From Candidatus Bathyarchaeota archaeon (GTDB lineage: Archaea; Thermoproteota; Bathyarchaeia; Bathyarchaeales; Bathyarchaeaceae): 5,210 nucleotides of DNA. The translations under genes were made by a program, and so were the position numbers. Position 1 is the first letter of the stretch. Each line of letters opens with the position of its first letter. This document shows positions 1-4,151 of the stretch, piece by piece. The DNA lies in NCBI GenBank assembly GCA_020350305.1, contig CP070709.1:86496-91705 (forward strand). Reading direction: 5' to 3'. The notes beneath the pieces are model-generated. The model saw only the letters and a list, made by a program, of their open reading frames with translations, was not told the DNA's origin and searched no databases.

Positions 1-17
1 CAACCAGCATAGGCTTG

Positions 18-440
18 CTAGATCATATGCATGTTTGACAGTGCTTCAACTAGTTCTAAGGTTTTTTTATCAACACTCGTCGCGCGAGCTATGTCGGTCA
101 AGGTAACTATACCCGTTAATCGGCTTTTCTCTACTATAGGTAGTTTCTTCACTTTGTTTTCAAACATAAGTCTCACAGCTTCGACAAGTTGCATCTCTGG
201 CTTTCCAACAATGACCTGTCTTGTCATTATTTCTGAAACTCTAGTTTCTTTGGGATTCTTGCATTTTTCCAAGACTCTTTCAAGCAGATCTCTTTCAGTT
301 AAGATCCCAACGATCTTACCATTATCGAAAGCCACTAAGCAACCTATTCCATTCTTATTCATGAGTTTTACAGCATCATAAGCTGATGCGTCTGTTTGTA
401 GGGTAATAACGTCTTTAACCATCAACTTACGGATTCTCAT
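18..440 (-). CDS. Two-domain CBS protein (stand-alone CBS pair)
   Basis: The 140-residue product consists almost only of two CBS domains, at about residues 6-60 and 68-125. Each ends with the usual strand-helix pattern: GILTERD at 45-51 followed by LLERV, and GIVTLTD at 110-116 followed by IARA. CBS pairs (Bateman modules) form a cleft that binds adenosine nucleotides such as AMP, ATP or SAM and act as sensors; stand-alone archaeal pairs mostly have no assigned partner. No membrane segment or attached catalytic domain is visible, so a soluble cytoplasmic regulator is expected. I chose the ATG at 440. A GTG directly before it (443) would add one residue. No Shine-Dalgarno motif is present, but a TATA-like box lies about 25-30 bases upstream, so the message is probably leaderless. 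The family call is firm; the ligand and target are unknown. Confidence 0.93.
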   Translation of the reverse strand: MRIRKLMVKDVITLQTDASAYDAVKLMNKNGIGCLVAFDNGKIVGILTERDLLERVLEKCKNPKETRVSEIMTRQVIVGKPEMQLVEAVRLMFENKVKKLPIVEKSRLTGIVTLTDIARATSVDKKTLELVEALSNMHMI

Positions 441-464
441 CACTAATCACGCATCTTTTACTCG

Positions 465-473
465 CTTATATCA
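465..473 (-). promoter_or_regulatory. TATA box for the CBS gene
   Basis: Read on the minus strand this is TGATATAAG, centred about 28 bases before the GTG/ATG start pair at 443/440. That spacing puts the transcription start at or next to the start codon, which agrees with the absence of a ribosome binding site. This rests on motif and spacing only. Confidence 0.45.
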
Positions 474-540
474 GTGTTCGCAACATAATTGGAGTTAAAG
501 CTTATGAAACCGCAATTAGGACTACTAAGCAGTGTGCGCG

Positions 541-663
541 CTAAGTGTACTCCTTCAGTAACCTTGTTACTTCTGATCTAGCTGTTTCCTATGCCCCAAC
601 AGAAGTGACTACCTCTATGCGCAAGTAGAATCTGTGTGGTGTCTCCCGTACAAATCTTCGCAT
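541..663 (-). other. Possible decayed or TAG-interrupted small gene
   Basis: Starting from an ATG at 663, the minus strand reads 24 codons (MRRFVRETPHRFYLRIEVVT and four more), then TAG at 591-589, then 15 more codons in frame (ETARSEVTRLLKEYT), then a second TAG at 543-541. Both halves look like ordinary protein: a basic, beta-like stretch and then an amphipathic helix. Together they would make a domain of about 40 residues. No ribosome binding site precedes the ATG. TAG ends at least three other genes here (at 18, 1323 and 2233), so it is a normal stop in this genome. The simplest readings are a small pseudogene with a nonsense mutation, or chance. TAG readthrough or pyrrolysine insertion is possible but unsupported. 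I do not recognise the family. The rest of the gap between the CBS and MazG genes (444-699) shows nothing else I can support. Confidence 0.25.
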
Positions 664-699
664 ATATCTTGCGGGGATGTTGGAGCAGTGCCTATTTGT

Positions 700-1026
700 T
701 TAGCTTATAAACCTGAGTATGTAGTCGTTAACTGTTTGCAGAAACGATTCTTCCAAGTTTACGCCGTAATGCTCAGCCAATACGAAGATTATGTAAAGTA
801 AGTCTGAAAGCTCTGTGGCTAACATCTCTTTTGTTTTAGGCTTATCAGGCGGCTCAAAGCTTTCTAATCCCTTGACCACGGCAGCCACCTCGCCAGCCTC
901 TTCAAGTAAATCTGTAACCATGACAAAAGGCGTCCAGCCTTTGCCCCTTTTGGGGTCAAGCCTCTCATTAATCCTCTTGAAGTTTTTCCAACAAAGATGC
1001 TGAGCATCACGTAAAGTCAAAGACAC
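700..1026 (-). CDS. MazG-like nucleotide pyrophosphohydrolase
   Basis: This 108-residue all-helical protein carries the all-alpha NTP pyrophosphatase signature: E42-E43-A-G-E46, then 25 residues, then E72-L-S-D75. These acidic residues bind Mg2+ in the MazG/dUTPase superfamily. Family members hydrolyse nucleoside triphosphates to the monophosphate and pyrophosphate, which removes non-canonical or excess nucleotides. Short single-domain forms like this one usually act as dimers or tetramers. The start is GTG at 1026. The minus strand reads GGTGAT three bases before it, a strong match to the archaeal anti-Shine-Dalgarno, and no ATG, GTG or TTG lies further upstream in the open frame. A gap of 91 bases separates it from the upstream membrane-protein gene on the same strand. 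Co-transcription is possible, since no convincing separate promoter is visible. The substrate cannot be read from the sequence. Confidence 0.88.
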   Translation of the reverse strand: MSLTLRDAQHLCWKNFKRINERLDPKRGKGWTPFVMVTDLLEEAGEVAAVVKGLESFEPPDKPKTKEMLATELSDLLYIIFVLAEHYGVNLEESFLQTVNDYILRFIS

Positions 1027-1029
1027 GTA

Positions 1030-1035
1030 ATCACC
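1030..1035 (-). promoter_or_regulatory. Ribosome binding site of the mazG-like gene
   Basis: The minus strand reads GGTGAT three bases before the GTG at 1026. This matches the end of archaeal 16S rRNA and supports the non-ATG start, for which no alternative upstream start exists. Confidence 0.65.
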
Positions 1036-1117
1036 ACTGAAAGATTCAACAGCAGTTTGATTTAGGTTTTCTTCTGTGAACTATGGCTGCCTGTAGTGTT
1101 GCTTTTGTGGATAGCCG

Positions 1118-1300
1118 TTAAGCAGTGGCAACATTGTCTCTACGTTTCCTTAGGCGAGGAATGAAATAGATTACAACTGCCATTATCATTGTGGCAATGG
1201 ATATGAGCCATATCCATTCTGATCTTAAGAATTTGTTTAGGATGAGCATAGCTACGACAAATAACATCAGAATGGCTGCAACTGTTCTAATGTGTACCAT
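1118..1300 (-). CDS. Small two-helix membrane protein, unknown function
   Basis: The 60-residue product has two hydrophobic segments, about residues 6-22 (TVAAILMLFVVAMLILN) and 30-47 (IWLISIATMIMAVVIYFI). A short charged turn (KFLRSE) joins them, and a basic tail (RLRKRR) follows. By the positive-inside rule the tail should face the cytoplasm, giving a hairpin with both ends inside. I chose the ATG at 1300 because GAGGAG lies five bases upstream. A TTG at 1330 in the same frame would add ten charged residues and overlap the upstream gene, so it is less likely. The gene begins 22 bases after the stop of the 70-residue protein on the same strand, so the two are probably co-transcribed. I do not recognise a family. 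Confidence 0.72.
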   Translation of the reverse strand: MVHIRTVAAILMLFVVAMLILNKFLRSEWIWLISIATMIMAVVIYFIPRLRKRRDNVATA

Positions 1301-1305
1301 TACAA

Positions 1306-1311
1306 CTCCTC
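1306..1311 (-). promoter_or_regulatory. Ribosome binding site deciding the 1300 start
   Basis: The minus strand reads GAGGAG, five bases before the ATG at 1300. This favours that ATG over the in-frame TTG at 1330. Confidence 0.65.
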
Positions 1312-1322
1312 GTTCAGAGAGA

Positions 1323-1535
1323 CTAGTCAAAGTATTTCTTTTGTGTCTTCCAGAAGTCTATTAGCTCTTTCTGTTCTGCTATAACTCTTGATGCATGCAG
1401 AAAGAAAACGAAGCCGGGTTTCCGATTCTCAATTCGCACGCTGTTGAAAAATTCGCTAGGATTAGCCAGCTGCTTTGTCAGATGCTCTGTCATTCTTAAC
1501 ATACATCTTTCACGAATCAAACATTCAACGTCCAA
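1323..1535 (-). CDS. Hypothetical protein of about 70 residues
   Basis: I do not recognise this product. It begins with a charged helix holding two cysteines (C5 and C11 in the pattern CLIRERC), continues with an amphipathic stretch (RMTEHLTKQL), then a hydrophobic strand (GFVFFLHASRV), and ends with a lysine- and aromatic-rich helix. It is probably soluble. The longest form starts at TTG 1535, about five bases from a start site expected from the TATA box at 1561-1568, so it would be nearly leaderless. The alternative ATG at 1502 (59 residues) has only a weak GTGA upstream and would lose both cysteines of the first helix except what follows C11. Which start is used cannot be settled here. The gene is divergent from Hsp20 and probably first in an operon with the 60-residue membrane protein. 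Confidence 0.6.
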   Translation of the reverse strand: MDVECLIRERCMLRMTEHLTKQLANPSEFFNSVRIENRKPGFVFFLHASRVIAEQKELIDFWKTQKKYFD

Positions 1536-1560
1536 TGTATGAGTATTAAAAATGGATAGG

Positions 1561-1576
1561 TTTTTATAGAATTCTA
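1561..1576. promoter_or_regulatory. Shared divergent promoter with palindromic operator candidate
   Basis: TTTTTATA at 1561-1568 can serve as a TATA box in both directions: for Hsp20 on the plus strand (ATG at 1609) and, as TATAAAAA, for the 70-residue gene on the minus strand (TTG at 1535). Overlapping its 3' end is a perfect 10-base palindrome, TAGAATTCTA (1567-1576). For Hsp20 this lies between the TATA box and the expected start site near 1590, where an archaeal repressor would block polymerase. For the minus-strand gene it lies in the BRE position. Motifs and spacing are seen directly; the regulatory role is inferred. Confidence 0.5.
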
Positions 1577-1594
1577 ATTATGTGTTTTTTTGGA

Positions 1595-1601
1595 AAGGTG
1601 A
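1595..1601 (+). promoter_or_regulatory. Ribosome binding site of hsp20
   Basis: AAGGTGA lies seven bases before the ATG at 1609. It favours that start over the in-frame GTG at 1582, which would place the motif inside the coding region and lies upstream of the expected transcription start. Confidence 0.7.
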
Positions 1602-1608
1602 ACGATTA

Positions 1609-2235
1609 ATGAGTTGGGAATATTTTCCAGAATGGTTCAGAAAAAGGATGCGTCGCTTTCCCTATTTCGGAAACTGGTTTTTCGGAGACATCGATGAGAT
1701 GATCAAAGACATGGAGGAGATGATGGAGAGAGAATTTAAGGAATTCCGCACCCGTGTTCCAAAGGATTTGGTACGTGAACATAAGCTTCCAGACGGTTCA
1801 ACCATCCGTGAGTGGGGGCCCTTCGTCTACGGCTACAGTATGACCGTCGGCCCAGATGGAAAGCCGAAGATAAGGGAATTTGGTAACATCAAGCCTTCGC
1901 TCAAACCCGAAGCCTTTGGGCTCACAAGACCTAGTTTAGACGTTAAAGAAGAGCGTGAACCACTCGTAGATGTGGTGAGCACCGACGATGAAATCAAAGT
2001 TGTAACTGAATTACCTGGGGTTGAAAAGGAAGATATCAAACTGCATGGAGTAGAAAACACGTTAACTGTCTCAGTTGACACACCCAAGCGTAAATACTTC
2101 AAAGAAATCAAGTTGCCAGCAGCGGTCGTTCCTAATAAGGCTAAGACGGTTTACAAAAATGGAGTCTTAGAGGTTACTCTACCAAAAATTAGAGAGAAAA
2201 AGAAGCCTAAAGGAGACCCAATAAAAATCGAATAG
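1609..2235 (+). CDS. hsp20: Small heat shock protein, Hsp20/alpha-crystallin family
   Basis: This 208-residue ATP-independent holdase binds unfolding proteins in the cytoplasm as a large oligomer. The alpha-crystallin domain spans about residues 117-194. It opens with EPLVDVV and contains the ELPGVEKEDIKLHG segment and the family hallmark A-x-x-x-x-x-NGVLEVTL (178-191). A C-terminal IKI (205-207) matches the I-x-I motif that docks into neighbouring subunits. The N-terminal arm is aromatic, basic and methionine-rich (residues 1-45). It is followed by the hairpin GPFVYGYSMTVGPDGKPKI (70-88), typical of a large archaeal Hsp20 subgroup. The ATG at 1609 is chosen for its AAGGTGA ribosome binding site; a GTG at 1582 would add nine residues. 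The gene stands alone on the plus strand, with its own TATA box at 1561 and a palindrome beside it that could mediate heat-shock control. Confidence 0.95.
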   Translation: MSWEYFPEWFRKRMRRFPYFGNWFFGDIDEMIKDMEEMMEREFKEFRTRVPKDLVREHKLPDGSTIREWGPFVYGYSMTVGPDGKPKIREFGNIKPSLKPEAFGLTRPSLDVKEEREPLVDVVSTDDEIKVVTELPGVEKEDIKLHGVENTLTVSVDTPKRKYFKEIKLPAAVVPNKAKTVYKNGVLEVTLPKIREKKKPKGDPIKIE

Positions 2236-2412
2236 GAAAAAAGGCAATAAGAGCATCAACGAAACTGGGAAAGACATAACGACAACAACACCTCCTCAAG
2301 ATCGCACTTCAGAATCCTTAGACTGAACTTTTCCTAATTGGTTGTAAAGATAGAAAATCATTACATTCCATTATTCTTCAAAGAGGCAGAGCAATAGCAT
2401 ATGCATAAATGC

Positions 2413-2424
2413 TATTATATTTTT
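2413..2424 (+). promoter_or_regulatory. TATA box for the SWIM gene
   Basis: The run TATTATATTTTT is centred about 32 bases before the ATG at 2450, which predicts a leader of only a few bases. No Shine-Dalgarno motif precedes that ATG. The 214-base gap from the Hsp20 stop to this gene holds no other gene I can support. Confidence 0.5.
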
Positions 2425-2449
2425 CACATTATAGTTAACAGAGAGACCT

Positions 2450-2860
2450 ATGAAAAAAGCATCGGAGACCGAGGTGCTCAAACACGTTTGCAAAGAAGCT
2501 AAAATGAAAAACCGAGTGACAAAAGCGCATCTCAGTCGGCTTTCCATAGTGTTTGGTCCGCGATTTACGAAAGCTTGGGAAACGTTGAACGAGAGAAGAA
2601 TAAAAAGATACGTTTTCAAACCGAGTGGTAGGATCGTTTGGATTGTGGTCGGTAAAGAGCGAGAATACCTTGTCATGCCAGCCGCTGATTTTTGTTCCTG
2701 CGACGATTTTTACTTCCGTGCGATGAATAAGAAAATTCATTTGTGTTATCATCTTATTGCACAAAAACTGGCGGAAGCCCTAGAAACTTATGATTTGGTG
2801 GAGGAAAATGATCAACTGTATAATTCTTTGATAGAGGAGTGGAAAAAGGTTACACCTTAA
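2450..2860 (+). CDS. SWIM zinc-finger protein, archaeal Shu2/SWS1-like
   Basis: The 136-residue protein has a SWIM zinc finger: C82-S-C84, fourteen residues, then C99-Y-H101-L-I-A104. The final C-x-H-x-x-A is the extended motif described for the Shu2/SWS1 family, which in eukaryotes works with Rad51 paralogs in homologous recombination. The SWIM fold binds zinc and is thought to mediate DNA or protein contacts. Residues 1-50 are a basic helical region, 53-76 form beta strands (YVFKPSGRIVWIVVG, then EYLVMPA), and 105-136 are an acidic helical tail. Short archaeal proteins of this layout are annotated only as SWIM domain proteins, so a recombination role is inference, mildly helped by the RPA-like gene 1.3 kb downstream. 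The ATG at 2450 has no ribosome binding site but a well-placed TATA box. A 38-residue membrane peptide gene follows after 37 bases. Confidence 0.9.
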   Translation: MKKASETEVLKHVCKEAKMKNRVTKAHLSRLSIVFGPRFTKAWETLNERRIKRYVFKPSGRIVWIVVGKEREYLVMPAADFCSCDDFYFRAMNKKIHLCYHLIAQKLAEALETYDLVEENDQLYNSLIEEWKKVTP

Positions 2861-2897
2861 ATAGGTGTCTTGCAAAAATAGGGGATAGGGACCCGTC

Positions 2898-3014
2898 ATG
2901 GATATAGGAGCCTACTTCGCGATTATCATCAACATCATGATGGTAGTAGCCTTTCTCGTGTTATTTTTGGCCTTTTTGTATATGGTTTACGGTAGAGAAG
3001 AAAAAACCACATAA
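2898..3014 (+). CDS. Single-pass membrane micropeptide (38 residues)
   Basis: A reading frame from ATG 2898 to TAA 3014 encodes 38 residues. After a short acidic N-terminus (MDIGAY) there is one long hydrophobic helix at about 7-31 (FAIIINIMMVVAFLVLFLAF and on), then a polar tail YGREEKTT. That composition is typical of a true membrane micropeptide. The frame is closed by a TAG four codons before the ATG, so this start is the only ATG able to give the full helix. Upstream is purine-rich (GGGGATAGGG) but not a clean Shine-Dalgarno. It follows the SWIM stop by 37 bases and may be read from the same promoter. It is tail to tail with another membrane micropeptide gene on the minus strand. I do not recognise a family; possible roles include a small accessory subunit of a membrane complex or a toxin-like peptide. 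Confidence 0.6.
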   Translation: MDIGAYFAIIINIMMVVAFLVLFLAFLYMVYGREEKTT

Positions 3015-3022
3015 CTTTTTTC
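3000..3022. terminator. Bidirectional A6/T6 inverted repeat terminator
   Basis: GAAAAAA (3000-3006) and TTTTTTC (3016-3022) form a perfect 7-base inverted repeat around a 9-base loop that contains the plus-strand stop codon. Each strand therefore presents a run of six T near the end of its own gene: at 3016-3021 for the plus gene ending at 3014, and at 3006-3001 on the minus strand for the gene ending at 3021. Archaeal polymerase stops at T runs, so this one element could end both convergent transcripts. The repeat is seen directly; its function is inferred. Confidence 0.5.
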
Positions 3023-3173
3023 ACGTTCGGTTCCGCAATACAACAAGTAGAACAATGTCCAGGACTGTTGTCGCAACACTGAGTATCATAATCCAAAAAG
3101 CATACGGCCCAACTGATTTCCTCCTCTGAATAGCCTCGAAAATGTTCAACCACAATTCTCCAAATCTTAACAT
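3021..3173 (-). CDS. Single-pass membrane micropeptide (50 residues)
   Basis: The minus strand from ATG 3173 to TGA 3021 encodes 50 residues. Residues 1-16 form an amphipathic segment (MLRFGELWLNIFEAIQ), followed by a basic cluster RRK at 17-19. One hydrophobic helix at about 22-46 (YAFWIMILSVATTVLDIVLL and on) ends in RNRT. Basic residues flank both ends of the helix, so topology is ambiguous. A longer overlapping frame on the same strand (2935-3186) gives a cysteine-rich mixture and is the shadow. No clear ribosome binding site precedes the ATG, and a TAAACATTTA box about 20 bases upstream is only a weak promoter candidate. The frame ends 6 bases from the convergent 38-residue membrane peptide. 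I do not recognise a family, and expression is unproven. Confidence 0.55.
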   Translation of the reverse strand: MLRFGELWLNIFEAIQRRKSVGPYAFWIMILSVATTVLDIVLLVVLRNRT

Positions 3174-3261
3174 AATAAGAGAGCAAGTAAACATTTAGCT
3201 TACGCTCTTGCAGAAGAACAGAATGATGTTGATGGTCTGTAGAATGCTGTTCGTGTGTGGT

Positions 3262-3268
3262 AGGTGAT
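3262..3268 (+). promoter_or_regulatory. Ribosome binding site deciding the 3273 start
   Basis: AGGTGAT is a seven-base match to the archaeal anti-Shine-Dalgarno and sits four bases before the ATG at 3273. The GTG at 3264 that could extend the frame by three codons is part of this motif, so it is not the start. Confidence 0.75.
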
Positions 3269-3272
3269 CTCC

Positions 3273-4016
3273 ATGATCGTTAAAAAAATCTACGCAAAAG
3301 CTATCTTATCCAAATCAAAAGTTTCTGATTACACAATCAATCCCTACATCGGTTGTGAACACAGTTGCACCTACTGTTATGCACGATTTATGAAAAGATT
3401 CACTGGTCACAAGGAAGAGTGGGGCAGATTTGTAGACGTGAAGGTAAACGCAGCAAGCTTACTGCAACATGAGATAAAGAAGAAACGAATTGGCAGAGTA
3501 TGGATAAGTGGAGTGTGCGACCCATATCAGCCACTTGAGAAGAAATATAAATTGACCAGAAGATGCCTCGAAATCTTATCGAATTATAGCTGGCCTGTTA
3601 CAGTGCAAACGAAATCTCCTCTTGTGCTGCGCGACGTGGACTTACTGAGAAAGTTTAACAACATCGAAGCTGGACTTACGATCACCACAGCTGAAGACAA
3701 AATCAGAAAAATTTTCGAACCCGACTCACCAACGATCAAAAAAAGAATTGAAGCACTAGAGAAACTACATTTAGCGGACATCAAAACCTATGCGATGATA
3801 GCACCTATGCTCCCAAGATCAGAAGACTTACCAAGTCGACTAGGCGGAAAAGCAGATTATATCCTGATCGATAAAATGAACTATCACCACGCAGACTGGG
3901 TATACAGAAAACATAATCTAGAATACGCGATGACGCCAAACTTCTTTGCACACAAGAAAACAGAACTTGCCAGCGCATGTAGAAAAGAAGAGATATCTTG
4001 TCAAATATTATTTTGA
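3273..4016 (+). CDS. SPL-family radical SAM protein (SplB-like)
   Basis: The 247-residue protein has the radical SAM motif C28-E-H-S-C32-T-Y-C35, whose cysteines ligate a 4Fe-4S cluster that cleaves S-adenosylmethionine. The surrounding INPYIGCEHSCTYCYARFM, the VKVNAASLLQHEI segment (57-69), GVCDPYQPLE (80-89), QTKSPLVLRD (112-121) and LTITT (135-139) mark the group related to spore photoproduct lyase and labelled DNA repair photolyase. Archaea make no spores, so the true substrate is unknown and repair activity is not established. Two further cysteines lie near the C-terminus (235 and 242). The length is that of a compact family member, and the ending EEISCQILF looks like a normal terminus. 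The start is ATG 3273, set by AGGTGAT. It faces away from the 50-residue membrane gene and has no obvious TATA box of its own. Confidence 0.9.
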   Translation: MIVKKIYAKAILSKSKVSDYTINPYIGCEHSCTYCYARFMKRFTGHKEEWGRFVDVKVNAASLLQHEIKKKRIGRVWISGVCDPYQPLEKKYKLTRRCLEILSNYSWPVTVQTKSPLVLRDVDLLRKFNNIEAGLTITTAEDKIRKIFEPDSPTIKKRIEALEKLHLADIKTYAMIAPMLPRSEDLPSRLGGKADYILIDKMNYHHADWVYRKHNLEYAMTPNFFAHKKTELASACRKEEISCQILF

Positions 4017-4111
4017 TGCGCACACACGTACATGGATATCTATGCGGATGCTTTTGACTTATGGTTTTTAGACCAGAATCTTTTCCTAAAATTCCTGAAT
4101 GCTCAACAAAC

Positions 4112-4123
4112 ATATATTTAAAT
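4112..4123 (+). promoter_or_regulatory. TATA box for the RPA-like gene
   Basis: ATATATTTAAAT lies about 35 bases before the ATG at 4152, predicting a start site near 4142 and a leader of about ten bases. No Shine-Dalgarno motif is present. T runs at 4065-4069 and 4082-4085 between the SPL stop and this box could end the upstream transcript. Confidence 0.6.
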
Positions 4124-4151
4124 CGACAAGCCACGATTTCTAGCGGACAAC

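Noticed and set aside
504..581. 25-residue plus-strand frame with a GGAG nine bases upstream
   Set aside because: It is very short, has no promoter or recognisable content, and overlaps the TAG-interrupted frame on the other strand.
1328..1330. TTG start for the 60-residue membrane protein, giving 70 residues and an overlap with the upstream gene
   Set aside because: The ATG at 1300 has GAGGAG at ideal spacing, while the TTG has no ribosome binding site.
2289..2297. CACCTCCTC as the 3' end of a 16S rRNA gene
   Set aside because: The preceding bases (GACAACAA) do not match the conserved GGAT and helix 45 sequence, so this is not rRNA.
2236..2449. Search for a tRNA or structured RNA in the Hsp20-SWIM gap
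   Set aside because: No GTTCRANNC T-loop box or cloverleaf arms were seen on either strand.
2935..3186. 83-residue minus-strand frame with many cysteines (QCCDNSPGHCSTCC)
   Set aside because: It overlaps two better frames. The adjacent minus-strand frame (3021-3173) gives a clean transmembrane peptide, and the cysteines arise from reading its TGT/TGC-like codons out of frame. It also runs through the plus-strand micropeptide.
4017..4121. In-frame continuation after the TGA of the SPL-like gene (peptide MDIYADAFDLWFLDQNLFLK and on from ATG 4032)
   Set aside because: The SPL-like protein already has a normal-looking C-terminus. The extension runs through the RPA TATA box and has no ribosome binding site, so a chance open frame is most likely.
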